A DNA stretch of 64,000 nucleotides from Brassica napus (GCF_020379485.1 NC_063451.1:22302630-22366629), one strand, 5' to 3'. Shown: positions 1-12,275, counted from the first letter of the stretch. Numbers and translations are program-made. The notes: generated by a model not told the origin, from the sequence alone.

Positions 1-3000
1 TAGTAAGAAGTTGGATCGCATTTTAGTGAATGAAACTTGGTTGAATAAGCGTACACAGGCTTATGGAGTTTTTGAGGCTGGAGGAGTATCTGATCATTTA
101 AGGGGAAGATTTCATTTGGATGTGGAGGTTACTAGGAAAAGAAAGCCGTTTAAGTTTACAAATGTGGTTGCAGAAACAGCAGAGTTCAAGGAGATCATTG
201 CGAACTACTGGAGAGATACTCAACCTTTGTTTCAATCAACCTCAGCGCTCTTTAAATTTTCAAAGTACCTTAAAGGGTTGAAACCTCATTTGCGATCTTT
301 AAGTAAGAATAAACTGGGGGATCTTACTCAGAAAGTGAAAGAAGCTTTTAGTGATTTATGTGAGAAACAAGAAAGATTGATGGAAGCTCCTTCTATGGAA
401 AATGTTCAAGCAGAGTATGAAGCTGTAGTGAGATGGCAACGGGTTTCAGATATTGAGGAGAAGGTGTTGAAACAGAGATCAAAAATACATTGGTTGCAAG
501 TTGGTGATAAAAATAACAAGGCTTTCCACACTGCAGTAAAGGTTCGAGAAACAAGAAATGCAATCAGAGAAATCAAATGTCCTGATGGAAGTACAGTAAC
601 TAAACAGGAGGGTATAAAGAAGGAAGCTGAAAGATTCTTCAATGATTTTCTTACCTATGAGCCACTGGATATTGGAGGAAAAACAGTTGAAGAGATTCAG
701 AGTTTCGTTCCTTTTAGATGCAGTGAAGAAGAAAGAGGAAGACTTATAAGAGTGGTTTCAGAGGAGGAGGTGAGAGAAGTTGTATTCAAAATGCCTAGTA
801 ACAAATCTCCAGGTCCGGATGGGTTTACAAGTGAATTCTTTAAATCATCATGGAGTGTGATAGGAAAAGACTTCACAACTGCTGTACAATCTTTCTTCAG
901 CAAAGGCTTCCTCCCAAAAGGTTTAAATTCTACCATTCTGGCGCTTATACCTAAGAAAAACAGAGCACAAGAAATGAAGGATTATAGACCGATCTCGTGC
1001 TGCAACGTGCTGTACAAAGTGATATCAAAAATCATTGCCAACAGATTGAAAAGTACATTACCCCAGTGTATCTCGTATAATCAATCTGCATTCGTGAAGG
1101 ACAGGCTTCTGGTGGAGAATTTATTATTGGCAACAGAGATAGTCAAAGATTATCATAAAGAAGATGTCTCACCTCGCTGTGCCATGAAGATAGATATTGC
1201 AAAAGCTTTTGACTTAGTTCACTGGCCGTTTCTGTTGAATACATTAAGAGCTTTGAACATGCCTGATGAATTCATACATTGGATCAAGTTATGTGTGTGC
1301 ACGGCCTCGTTTTCAGTACAAGTGAATGGAGAGCTTGCGGGTTTCTTTCAGAGCAAGAGAGGATTGAGGCAAGGGTGTGCTTTATCTCCCTACCTGTTTG
1401 TGATTTGCATCAACGTTCTCTCTGGTATGCTTGACAAAGCCGTGGAAAGGAAGCAGATTGGTTACCATCCTAGATGCAAAAACATTCTACTCTCCCATCT
1501 ATGTTTCGCAGACGATCTGTTGGTTTTCACTGATGGTACGAAAAGGTCTATCGAAGGAGTGCTCAGGATATTCAAGGAATTTGAAAGCTGTTCTGGTCTA
1601 AGGATAAGTTTGGAAAAGTCCACTCTATATACTGCAGGCATAAGTGACAGTATAAAAGAAGATATTCTTGCATCTTTTCCTTTCTCAACAGGTAGCTTAC
1701 CGGTTAGATACTTGGGGTTACCTCTCCTTACTAAGCGCATGACAGTGAATGACTATCTGCCACTAGTAGAGAAAGTACGAAAGAAAATGAGCTCATGGAG
1801 AGGGAGACTTCTTTCGCATGCGGGACGCTTGCAACTTATAAAGTCTGTCATCACAAGCTTAGCTAACTTCTGGATGGCAGCTTTCAGGCTTCCTAGTAGT
1901 TGTCTAAAAGAGATTGAAAGGCTCTGCTCGGCTTATCTTTGGTCTGGTCTTGATCTTAAAACAACAAAAGCGAAGGTTAGTTGGCAAGACATCTGTTACC
2001 CAAAAGAAGAAGGTGGATTGGGGCTTAGACCTTTGAAGGAACTAAATAAAGTGTATGGGCTGAAACTCATATGGAGGTTAATGGCAGAGACATCGTTGTG
2101 GGTTCGTTGGGTTAAATGCTATCTGGTTCGGAAAGGTTCATTCGGGTCTATTAAAGAAAATACTAGTTCGGGATCATGGGTCTGGAGGAAGTTACTGAAA
2201 CTAAGAGGTCTTGCAAAATAGTATATAAAGAAGGAAGTGAGAAATGGAGAGAGTACATCTTTTTGGTATGATAGCTGGTCAAGATTTGATACCCTAAAAG
2301 ATCTACTTGGAGAACGAGGTCCGCTTGACTTAGGAGTTCCTGATCACTATTCTGTTGCTGAGGTTAAAAGAAGCAGAAAGAGGAGTAGGAGGAGAAGAAA
2401 TCACAGAGTGGATATTCTAAATCAGATAGAAGAAGTGATAAGCAGGCTTGAAAATGACAGTGATGAGGACATTGTATTATGGAAGCATGCAGAAGGAAAA
2501 TTCAAAACCAACTTTTTGACAAGCAAAACCTGGAACCAGATTCGCAATGTGAGGCCGGTATGCACATGGCATAAGGGAGTCTGGTTTTCTCAATCAACTC
2601 CGAAGTATGCTTTCACTATGTGGGTAGCTATCAAAGGGAGATTGCAGACAACAGACAGAATGCAGCAGTGGAATAGCTCCATTAACACAACATGTGTGCT
2701 TTGTAATGATATGCCAGAGTCTTGTGCTCATCTTTTCTTTGGTTGTCGATACTCTGGGATGATTTGGAGGAAGCTTGTGGAGGGTCTGATGAGAGATGCG
2801 TTTACTGTGGACTGGAGTGAGCTAATATCTATAGTCTCGAAGTCATGGGTAACACCTATAAAGACCTTCATACTCCGATATGTAATGCAGGCCACAGTTT
2901 ACACAATCTGGGGGGAGAGAAACACACGCAGACATGGGGAGAAGCCGAGAAATATTGATTGCTTGACAAAACTTGTGGACAAGTATATGAGGTTGAAGCT

Positions 3001-3197
3001 TTTATCACTAAAGGGTAGGAGAGACTATTATGAAGATGGTCTGATAACATGGTTTGGTGCACAACCAAACTCATGATTTATATAGACAATTATTTGGTGT
3101 TTTCATAGAGTTGTAAGCAAAACAGAGTAACACTCTTGATGTAATACAGTTTTTCTGAATAAAATTTAACATTTATTCAAAAAAAAAAAAAAAAAAT
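1..3197 (+). mobile_element. L1-type LINE, 5' part outside window
   Basis: A non-LTR retrotransposon runs from the window edge to a poly(A) tail at about 3179-3197. It holds the end of an endonuclease domain, a complete reverse transcriptase and a C-terminal zinc-knuckle type region. About 100 bp of 3' untranslated sequence with AATAAA-like signals follows the last stop codon. Reading continues open to base 2, so the element certainly extends left of the window. The sequence just past the tail could be one copy of a target duplication, but the other copy is outside the window. Confidence 0.93.
2..3076 (+). pseudogene. LINE ORF2 polyprotein, one in-frame stop
   Basis: The product would be the endonuclease/reverse transcriptase that copies LINE RNA at a nicked target site. 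The first residues contain GVSDH, the end of an APE-type endonuclease domain. The reverse transcriptase follows: SPGPDGF, then DYRPISCCNVLYK, the catalytic KIDIAKAFD (Asp near 1193-1195), RQGCALSPYL and the catalytic FADD at 1505-1516. A TAG at 2219-2221 ends the first open frame. The same frame then continues without a shift to TGA at 3074-3076, through a zf-RVT region with the C-x2-C...H-x4-C pattern (CVLC...CAHLFFGC). One point mutation therefore separates two otherwise healthy halves, which suggests a fairly young copy. No ATG is visible because the start lies upstream of the window. Confidence 0.92.
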
Positions 3198-4043
3198 TCT
3201 GGTGGACATGCAGTACAAGCCTTATAGCCTGTTCTTCCAATCCCAGTCACCACCCTCTTAAAATTTTCTTTGCAAAATCCTAAACAAAGCAGAGAAGAGA
3301 AGGAATAAGTAAAGGTGAACACATCAACGCCACATAAATGTAAGATACGGATGGATATTGAACACCAATAACAAAGGCAGGAAAGGTTTTATACAAACAA
3401 AAACATTAGGCAATGAAAAGAAACTAATCTTTGATGAAGAAGCAAAAAAATCATTAGTAACATCCAGTCCAACCAATCTGCCTCGTTTTCTAAAACTGCA
3501 CACTAACTCTGTAACAATCCAATTCAAGACCCGAATTGATCATAATGCTACAGCTTCCCTCATAGTCGAAACCAAACCGAAGCTGACTTTTAAAGGCACT
3601 ACCGATTGTATCCACCACATAGGCAAAAGTTGTAAATTTTTACATCGGCGCCTCTATTATTTAGCAACAATCGGTATATGAATCGAATCTAAGAAGCTGA
3701 AGAGGAAGAAGGAAACTTACTTCTCGTTGTGATTGGAATCCAACAAAAGCTCTCTGATCCCGCAGTTGAAGAAGAAGAATATAATGAATCGCCGATAACC
3801 GGTGCTATAATGATCTGGTTTAGCTAAGCCATTTCCCAAACCGGTAAGTCATAAATAAAATCCAATGCAGAGTCAGTCAGTTAGTTAGTTGGTTAGTTAA
3901 TTACCAAGATTAAACAAAAAGTTAAGAAGAAGCTTAATCTTTTTTTGTTTTTTTGTTTTTAAGCTTAAAAGCACAAACTAACCTTTTTATTCTCGCCTCG
4001 TCGTCGTCTCTCAGACTTCTTCGTTTCTTCCGTCAAATCAAAA
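3198..4043. other. Spacer; possible minus-strand exon remnants and shared promoter
   Basis: No convincing complete gene. On the minus strand, 3720-3790 looks like a short exon ending in a good splice donor (GAGAA then GTAAGTTT). Another open stretch at about 3200-3290 encodes something ending KACTACPPE, where the LINE tail joins. These could be exons of one minus-strand gene hit by the LINE, but I do not recognise a family. The T- and C-rich stretch at 3940-4040 looks like a promoter and 5' UTR for the plus-strand gene that starts at 4044. Confidence 0.25.
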
Positions 4044-4845
4044 ATGGTAGACACCGTCGAAGCTCTCATCGAACAACTGATTGATAGAGCTTCCGGCTGG
4101 GCTCAACTCGAGTACTGGCATATAGGTCAAGAGGAGGATATTCGTCAAGCTCTGGAACTAAGGTAGCTTCAGATTTAGGGTTTTGACATTTGAGATTTTT
4201 TCTGGTTTCATAGATCTAAGTTTCTAGGAGTGATTTACTTGATTGATGTGGTTTTTTAGTGTGGTGAAGACTCTGCTGAGAGTTTAGCGATATATCTCAA
4301 AAATGGGAAGCGTTTGCTTGAGGCGTCTAAAGGAGAGATTGGCGAACGTGAACGATCTGTTCTTGTTGATTTAGCATGTGAGATGCTCAAATCTGCAAGG
4401 AAGATTGTTCTTCTTGGGAGAAGAAAGCTCTTTTCACCAAAAGAAATAAGTTGAGAGAGTCATAACTTGGCTTGGTGACAGCTTATTTGTCTTGGCTCTT
4501 AAGAATTTTAAAGAAGCTCTGCAGATGCTTGAGCATACCTCCTTCTCTCCAAACCAGGCTAAGCTGTATGCTCTTTTTACTCTTGTTTTATCCATGTTTG
4601 TTTGTGTGTGCTTGTTTGTTGACGTCTTGATGCTCTGAAACACTGCGAAATAAGTGTTGCCATGTCCAAAGAGTTGATCAAGAAGATGAAGACTGTCGAT
4701 GAGTACTTTGGCTCAGAAGAAGCTTAAAGTTCGTGCTAGGGATGTTGAAGGAGAACGAGAAGAGGAACCTGCTACCTTTTTGGCCAAGAAGAGGAGGCTG
4801 GAAGATGTGATGTCTTTGACCCGTGAATCGGAAGATACTTAGTAG
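4044..4845 (+). pseudogene. Unrecognised host gene remnant, frameshifted
   Basis: A C/T-rich leader precedes a good ATG context at 4044. The first exon of 39 codons begins MVDTVEALIEQLIDRA and ends with a donor after 4162 (AG then GTAGCTTC). A T-rich tract and TTTTTTAG at 4252-4259 look like the matching acceptor. Spliced this way, the frame hits a stop within ten codons. The other frame reads well: GEDSAESLAIYLKNGKRLLE and a further helical stretch to about 4450. Later pieces at 4455-4560 and 4700-4842 (KKLKVRARDVEGE..., ending RESEDT) lie in other frames. It looks like a charged, helical protein with several indels. I do not recognise the family and give no function. Confidence 0.45.
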
Positions 4846-5912
4846 TAAAAAAATAGAAGAGAGAGTTTATTTTCTTTTGTCTCATCAACCCAACTGTTCA
4901 TGCATAGACATAGACTTCTCTGTTAAATAATCTAACCTAAAAAAAAAAGCAAAGACAAGACTTGATTTTTGCCTTTTCTTATCAGTGAAATGTGTTCACT
5001 GTAGACTAGAAGTCTTATCTTTTGAGGTCCCAACTAAAAAAAGTATTAACAACTAACTATTCACCGTTTGTGTTCTTTTCCTAACTTCACCCAATAACAA
5101 TTTCAAATCATAAATAACTCTTATTGAGAGACTAACCAATTTATTCACTCTGAGTTGAATTAGTACTCTATTCAAGACTGATAGAGATCCATATTCCTTT
5201 GTATAGATAGACCTTTGTTGTTTCGTTGTAAACATTTTCCTTAGTGCTCAAATAATATTTTTGTAGTCCCACTAGTGACAATTAATCTTTGTGCTAAATT
5301 TGAATACCATCGTTTCAAGAATCTATTGTCAGTGAGAATCTTTGTGCTAACTTACAATATACCACCGTTTTGTTGTAACCAATTGTTCAAATAATTTTGT
5401 CACTTTATATATCAAACGAATATTAGGGAGATCTCAAACAACTCATCATGCGTGATTCTTATTAATATGATTACGGGTGTATACATAGGAAAAAGACTAT
5501 TTGGTCAATATACTACGTAACAGGCTATTGGATCAATAACAGTAGATTCTTTAATTTAACTTCTTTTTTTAATTCTAAATTACACATTCTTATACAGGAG
5601 AGTGGTCACTCTCCCTCGAGAGCAGGTCACTGTGACAAGATATCTCTAGCTAGACCATCAGGGTATCAAATCAGCACCTTAAAAAATATCTCAACTTTAC
5701 TTTTCGCAAGAGAACAATGAACAGAAGATATCCAATAACAAATTAATACGAAGATTAGAAAATAGCAAGTGTTATGAAATAACTTATAATTTATAGTATC
5801 GTGAAATTTAAATAAGAGTAGAATTTAATACCCGTAGGAAGCAAATAACACTAGTATAAGGGAGAGAGTTTATTATAAGAAGGAAGAAGAAAATGTAATG
5901 ATTACTACATTC
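4846..5912. other. AT-rich spacer, no feature recognised
   Basis: About 1.07 kb without a convincing open frame, terminal repeat or RNA gene. The only long frame (minus strand, 60 codons) has no recognisable content. The stretch 5590-5660 is less AT-rich than its surroundings but I see no motif in it. Confidence 0.5.
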
Positions 5913-7430
5913 TTTTTTTTTTGTCATCTGTTGAAATATATTCATCATCAGAGAAGTTTACTACAAGGTTCTCTCACCGTCACAGACTCATTTTCCAACG
6001 GCATAACGCTTATATCCAAAATTCAGTTTTGTTTCTCAAACCAAAAACCACCAAAGAGATCAAACAGAGGGTAAAACTCTCTCACTGTCAAGCAATGTCC
6101 ACAGCCACCGAGGAGGACCTGTCGCCACATAAGATTGAGTTCTAAGTTCTTTAGTCACGCTTTGTGCAATAAGAAAAGCCCCTCTATTAGTTGGACGTTC
6201 TTCAACAACAATCCTCCACCATTCAATCCTTGCTAATCCGATCATCATCTCATGAATATGATATTTGAATGATGGCCACACTCTCGGTCTAGTGATCATT
6301 TCAACTGTTGTGGAGTCCTCAACCGCAAATATGATCTTGTTTTTCCGATGACTTGACATGCTTTCGATTGCCCATAGAACCGTCAAGTGGCGAGCTTCAT
6401 CAATATTTGCGGAGTTGAAGAAGGCTTTTCTGCTATGCATAAGGACAGATCCATGTTCGTTTCTTAAAATCCAAGCAGCTCCACCCATCTTCTTATGTTT
6501 ATCCCAGACCACTCCAATGTTGCATTTTAGCCACCCCGAAGGAGGTTGCGACCATCTCTTTTGTTTCACAGGGGCGAGAGACTTCTCCTCTTTAATCCAA
6601 TCTTCCTCCTTGGCACGTGCCATAAACCAAAATTCAGCTTCTTCTCTGGCTTTTTGAACCAACATGTCTGCTTCCTTTGCTACTCCATCAAACACAACTC
6701 CATTTCTGTTTTTCCACAAAAACCAGATTATCCATGGAAACACACGTACCGTCTCCTTTGGAGCCACATATTTTTCCTTCTGCTCAAGCAAGTGATGAAA
6801 ATTGGAGAAATATGATCTTTCGTCAAAGCCTCCTTGAGGTGTAGGTATATTCGCCAGAGCCCATACCAGTCTCGCAATAGGGCATGTGAAGATTATGTGG
6901 TTAACAGATTCACCTTGGTGACCACAAGTTTGGCACACAGGGTCCATCTTGATTCCTCTCTTTATGATCAGATCCCCCGCAGGGATAGCATTGCAAAGGG
7001 TTTTCCACATAAAACCTTGTATTTTTGGGGATGTAGCAGTTTTCCATACAACTGCTTTTAGGATATTAATCGATGGTTCTGCCACTGCTTCTCGAATCTC
7101 CTCCATTCTTGTCAAACGGTTCTTCAACCAGTAACCCGACTTGACAGAATAGCTTCCGTTTCTGTTATGCATCCATACCCAAAAATCACTCTCGTCAGTG
7201 ATAGGCTTCATCTTCATAATGCTCTCGATATCTTGGTCGAAGAAGAGATCGCTTAAGATACCAGGGTCCCAAGTTTTTGTGACAAGATCAATGAGACTGC
7301 AAACTTTAAGCTCCAAATCTACCAAAATGTTTTTCATAAGTGGTCTTCTCATTGGTTCTCCTACAATCCATTGATCCATCCAGACATCCACTGATACTCC
7401 ATCACCAACCTCTTTCCTTAAGCCTTAGCA
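5913..7430 (-). mobile_element. 5'-truncated LINE with RNase H domain
   Basis: The minus-strand poly(A) tail appears as a T run at 5913-5922 on the plus strand. The element carries only the C-terminal third of ORF2, which is typical 5' truncation at insertion. The open frame extends a little upstream of the first ATG, through KEVGDGVSVDVW, before a stop near 7430. I could not identify a target-site duplication with confidence. Confidence 0.85.
6060..7391 (-). pseudogene. LINE ORF2 C-terminus: zf-RVT plus RNase H-like domain
   Basis: The 443-residue frame has two recognisable parts. The zf-RVT region spans roughly residues 125-185, with FMWKTLCNAIPAGDLI and CQTCGHQGESVNHIIFTC. The RNase H-like (RVT_3) domain lies at about residues 285-410, with GGAAWILRNEHGSVLMHSR, the EARHLTVLWAIESM helix and VEDSTTVEMI. 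Some plant L1 lineages are known to carry such an RNase H after the reverse transcriptase. The first catalytic position, normally Asp in a KCN-hydrophobic-D motif, is Gly here (KCNIGVVW), so the nuclease is probably inactive. No endonuclease or reverse transcriptase remains, so this piece cannot transpose alone. Confidence 0.85.
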
Positions 7431-8467
7431 AGGTGGTTCTATATACACATTTTTTTTTAAAAGATTTTTTCCTAAAGTCAATATGCTTTCTACCTCATCG
7501 AAACAATCATAAGCTGCTAGCGTTTTAGCAAAACTTTTTTTTTTTTTTGAACAAACAAAACCTTTATATCTAACCTAGTATTTGTGTGTTCGTCGATTTT
7601 TGATTGCATGTCAATGTCATGCAATTTTCTTGGGCTCCTTAACATGTTCAGTATGTTTTTAGCATTATCTTATACTGAAGTTTTTTATATGTCAACCTTA
7701 CATTCAAGTTACTCACCTATTTTCACAGAAACATAATATATATGACCGATGATTGATGAGAGGTCATGTGATTAAGATATACATTTGTTATATCATTTAC
7801 AAAGTCATTTGATGGTGTTAGGCCATGTGCTTATGGATTATCTAGCGTATCCTCACATATAGTCATTTACATTACATTCTGATCCATAACGAAGTTCCAT
7901 CATTCCATGTTATATTTATTCCAAATCAATGTATTTCAGATTTTTTTTTTAATGATTTTAGATTGTTAGAAACACTTGTTATACAAAAACAAGTGTTTTT
8001 TTTCAATCAGTAAACATTAAATTTTTGTTATATCTTATTATATAAAGTAGACAATTCTTTTCTTCTCATTCAGCAACATCATCAAATAAGTTATCCAGAG
8101 CGTGATACCTGCCATGTATATCAATCCGTATCGTTTCATTTAATTTAGTTTACGTACACATTGGGCTTCGTTTTCTATTTGGCCCATTATTTCTGCACAC
8201 TTGACCCAACCCATCTCGAGTATCTTTACGTGTAAGCACGGCGTTTTGATATTAGGGGCCGTTTTCATCTATTCTGTTCCAGATCGAGGAACAACTTGAG
8301 TTTTAATAGCGTTGTTTCATCGTCTTCCAAATAATCTAAAGAGTCACCAGTTAAAATCCATCCTCTTAAAGTTTCTTAAAATCTATCACCATGATCTACC
8401 TTGAAAGGCGGTGGAACTCTGACTATAAAAAGGTACGCTTTACTACTGATAGAAGAATCGACGAAGA
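7431..8467. other. AT-rich spacer with a possible short exon
   Basis: Mostly AT-rich and without recognisable coding sequence. Near the right end, 8391-8430 reads MIYLERRWNSDYKK followed by a consensus-like donor GTACGC, so it could be a first exon of a gene interrupted by the Copia element that starts at 8468. This is a weak call based only on the ATG and donor. Confidence 0.3.
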
Positions 8468-8590
8468 TGAAAAATTGATTCTGTTGTTCAGTTACAGAGT
8501 TTGTTACTCTGTTTATATATTACAAAGAACCGGTTTAAATACACGGTTTAATGCTAAACCAACTATACAATCCCGGTTAACTCTAATACC
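8468..8590 (-). repeat. Copia 3' LTR, short
   Basis: Directly after the end of the RNase H frame the minus strand reads TATTAGAGTTAACCGGG and ends near TTTTTCA, with the plus-strand edge TGAAAAATTG at 8468. It contains an inverted GTTACAGAGTTTGTTACTCTG stretch typical of a short Copia LTR. The length is about 123 bp. The paired 5' LTR is not in the window, so the boundaries are inferred from family style only. Confidence 0.5.
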
Positions 8591-10582
8591 TCAAGATGGC
8601 ATGTATATCGAAGAGAATGACATCTTGCTTAACAAGCTATGAAAAAGAGCAGAATATAAAGGCTTAGTGAACACATCCGCGAGTTGATTATCTGACCGAA
8701 CGTGTAGTGTCTTGATCAAACCCTTTAAAACCTTCTCTCGAACAATATGACAGTCAATCTCCAAACGCTTAGTTCGTTCATGAAATACCGCGTTGTTGGC
8801 AATGTGAATTGCTGCGGTTGAATCACAAAAGAAAGCCACAGGTTGATGTTGTGGCGCCGTGAACTCTTTGAGAAGATTAACCACCCATATTGTTTCTCGT
8901 ACTGCAAACTCCATAGCACGATATTCTGATTCAGCCGATGAGTGAGATACTGTATTTTGTTTCTTGGACTTCCACGAGATCAAAGATGATCCAAGAAACA
9001 TACAATATCCAGAGGTAGAGCGTCGAGTATCAGCAGAAGAACCCCAGTCTGCATCTGTGAAAACCTTCAAGACTAAATCAGAAGTAGCTGAATAGAACAA
9101 TCCTTTGCCAACAATACCTTTCAGATAGTGAAGAACCTTATACGCAGCTTTGAGATGAGTAGCGGTGGGAGCAGATGAGAACTGACATAACTTGTTGACA
9201 GCAAAGGTAATATCAGGACGTGTTATTGTCAAGTACATCATCTTACCCACCAATCTTCTGTATAAGCCGGGATCAGAAAGTAGTGGTTCTTTACTATCCG
9301 TTCGGAGTTTGATACTTGGATCCATAGGTATTGTAGATGGTTTACAAGCAAGTGGCCCTGTTTCATCTAGAAGCTCCAAGATATACTTCCTTTGACAAAT
9401 TGATATTCCATGGCTTGCTCGAGCAATTTCAAGACCAAGGAAATACCGAAGAGGACCAAGATCACGCAGTTTGAAACTCTGTTTCAAAGCATTCTTCAGC
9501 TGATCCACAGCTTCATCATTGTTATTGGCAATAACAATGTCGTCTACATAGACTAGAACTGCCATATAGATACCATTGATATTTCAAATGAACAAGGTAT
9601 GATCTGAATGTGAGGTTTGAAATTCCAGTGATGTCAAGGTAGAACTAAACTTTAGAAACCATTGACGAGAAGCTTGCTTGAGACCATATAGAGACTTGTT
9701 CAATCTACAGACAGGATTTGGTGGCAGAACTGTCCCTTCTCGCGGAGTGTAACCCGGTGGTAGAGACATATATATCTCTTCATCGAGATCTCCATTGAGG
9801 AAAGTATTGGAGATGTCAAGTTGAGTAAGACTCCACTTCTTAGCAGCTGAAACAGCGATCAATGTCTTAACGGTATTCATCTTAGCAACAGGAGAAAAAG
9901 TATCAACAAAATCAATCCCCTCCTGCTGTGTATAGCCTTTAGCAACCAGACGAGCCTTATAGCGTTCTAAGGTGCCATCAGCATTCAGTTGCACCTTGTA
10001 GACCCATCGGCAACCTATAGCATGTTTCCCTGGTGGTAAAGAACAGACAGACCAAGTATCAATTTTCTCTAAAGCAATTAACTCCTCATTCATTGCTTTA
10101 ATCCATTCATCAAATTTCTTTGCTTGATTGAAGGATGTCGGTTTAACATGCTTTGTAACTGCACAGACATAATCACGATATCCCTTGGTGAGCTTCTCAT
10201 ATGATAAGTGAGCGGCAAGAGGATATGGTATGTCTGTAGCAGTCATGTTGCAGTAGTAATCTTCCAGATATGCGGGTTGCTTCAAAGGTCTTCTAGAACT
10301 AGATTCTGAAATTATAGGAACTTGATTATCAACCACAGTATCTTTGTTCACAACTGCAGGAGTATCACCACTCACAGCTACAGGAACATCAGTAGAATCT
10401 GTGTGAGTCTTGGTCACATCATCAGTCTCCGGATAAAGGTCATGCTGAAGATCTGAATCTTTGATCACAGATGGGAAGATATCTTCATGAAAAACGACAT
10501 GACGTGATACAGAAGTTGTATTTGTATCAAGATCCAGTACTTTATACCCTTTGAAGCCAGCTGGATACTCTTCTGGGACTGT
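8591..10582 (-). pseudogene. Copia pol remnant: RT and RNase H, internal TGA
   Basis: Reading starts at the truncated edge near 10582 in the frame giving GYKVLDLDTNT and VSRHVVFHEDIFP. It continues through the reverse transcriptase (RVT_2) with WVYKVQLNADGTLERYKARL, GYTQQEGIDF and SLYGLKQASRQW. A TGA at 9584-9586 interrupts the frame just before the catalytic YVDD ([13 protein letters not shown]). The same frame then runs through RNase H with [30 protein letters not shown] and [12 protein letters not shown] to the stop at 8591. The stop and the missing 5' half make it non-functional. Confidence 0.9.
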
Positions 10583-10760
10583 CTTGCTGACTGGAAATGG
10601 GAGATTAGGTGTGCAGAGATCTCTTTACAAAGGCGCAAGGGAACTGGCGAGATTTGCGGGACTGTTGAGTGGTCCGAAGCCGTCACAAGGATCTATCGTC
10701 CTCTAGATCAGCATCCTTATCACTGTAAAATTTTATATTCTCAATCCTTCAATCTTTGAA
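10583..10760 (+). pseudogene. F-box/kelch gene copy A, last ~55 codons only
   Basis: This stretch is clearly homologous to the final part of the two intact F-box/kelch genes (for example 15457-15635). It keeps GTGCAGAGATCTCTTTACAA, the GTTGAGTGGTCCGAAGCCGT block and the end of the reading frame plus the start of the 3' UTR. Everything upstream has been replaced by the Copia element. It carries more differences than B and C show against each other, so it is the oldest of the three copies. Confidence 0.85.
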
Positions 10761-12250
10761 ATCTCTCTCTCAACTCTATTTAAAAAAAAGTCTCCTATTA
10801 TGTACTGTCTCCTCCTATTTACAAATAAAACACTCTACACTTGTAATGGGTTAGAAAACTATGTTGTTGTTCCTGAAGCACAACATTTGTGTACTTGTTC
10901 ATCTATTCTTATACCTTTCAGGTTCACTTTCTAAACGATCATCATCTCCAACAATCCCGTTGCCATTCATATCCTCTTTTCTGTTTTTCAATCAGTGTAA
11001 TATCAATAGTGGTATCTATTAGCTTTGACAAATCTTTGGAAAAACATTGTTCTGTGTTGCAATTCGTTGTCTACATTAGCTTCGTACAATGTTGCTTCGT
11101 ACAATGTTGCTTGGTACTGTAATAATGTGTAAAAGAATCGATGATATTGAAGAAAATATCATAGCTAGCAAATATGATAACGTTACAGATGATTTGGACC
11201 ACCCTGTTTCTTCCTCTCTTTCCATGTTACATAGTGTTGTTAAACTAAAACTCAGCGTGTGAGAGTAATCATTTTTGATTATGGACATTTGATGATGGTT
11301 TTGAGTGGCATGAAACAAGGTACGTACCATCCCACTTTCCATGTCTTGCTCAGTTACATCTGTCTTTGTAAAGAAGCTAGTGAGTTTTATTTCACCAACT
11401 ATTTCTTTTGCTCCACATCTTATTATTTAATATCACTAGTTGCTTCATACTCGTGGTATTAATGTCTTCTTTTACCATGTACTTCTCTGTGGTCTACTGC
11501 CAAAAAAGTTTAATTTTCACAGTGATGTATATAGATCCTATGTTTCCATGCCATTTGTTTCCGAGCCAACTGTTTATACTGCAACATATCCCCCTTCTTT
11601 ACTTAACAAGTTCATGTTAGTACTCAGCACTGGAAATACTCCTCTGGTACATGAGAACCAACAAGACAAGTCCCCTGAGGTGGAGATATCTGATTAGAGT
11701 GAAGAGAAAGAATACTGTTTGGTCACTGTGTTGTGTTTTGTGCAGAAGACAAAGAGAGGCAAAATTTTAGTTAGTACAGAGATGATCTCTGCAACTAAAT
11801 AAATCAACAAGTATTTTACATGATAATTTTGTTTCAAAAAAAGAAACAGAAACAGAATGCTAATAACTTTGCAGTGTAAGAAAGAAAAATCATGAAGCTC
11901 ATGTGGTGGGGTCGCAGGTATCGTGAGTGCAAAAGCCAAAACAGTGCAAATGAGTCTTGCTCCAAATATTATGACCAAGTTATGATGGCCTAGCCTGTAT
12001 ATGTATCTGAAAACCAAGGGATTCCAAGTTTCAAAAGTACATTAGTGCTCTTGTTTAGATGTTGAGAAGAACAAAAAGCATATTAAAGATATCATACAGT
12101 ACTTGTATTGTTTTATCCTCTCTATTCCCGAACTAAAACTGATTAGGAACCTCAATTTTTTTCTAAATTGGAAAGGGAATTTCATGTTCTGTTTTGGGAT
12201 CAAGGAATTATAAATCTAGGCATGGTCAACGAAAAAAAAAACAATTCTAA
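10761..12250. other. Downstream flank of F-box copy A, partly unique
   Basis: The part 11640-12250 matches the 3' flanks of copies B and C: AAGACAAGTCCCCTGAGG, then TAGTACAGAGATGATCTCTG, then CATGATGGCCTAGCCTG-like sequence. The part 10770-11630 has no match downstream of B or C and no recognisable gene. It contains a small triple repeat of CAATGTTGCTTCGTA at 11085-11115. The region therefore looks like the old 3' flank with an unexplained 0.85-kb insertion or replacement. Confidence 0.55.
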
Positions 12251-12275
12251 GATTAGCCAAAAGTTTGTTATATTA

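Larger units (their letters stand above)
8468..10582 (-). mobile_element. Ty1/Copia retrotransposon, 3' part
   Basis: The element is read on the minus strand. It keeps the end of the integrase-to-RT linker, the reverse transcriptase, RNase H and a short 3' LTR. The rest, including gag, protease, integrase core and 5' LTR, is missing. At about 10580-10583 Copia sequence switches abruptly to the 3' end of an F-box/kelch gene running in the opposite direction. A GGAAATGGG stretch is present at the junction and also in the intact F-box genes. This looks like a deletion or recombination breakpoint, since no LTR is present at this side. Confidence 0.88.
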
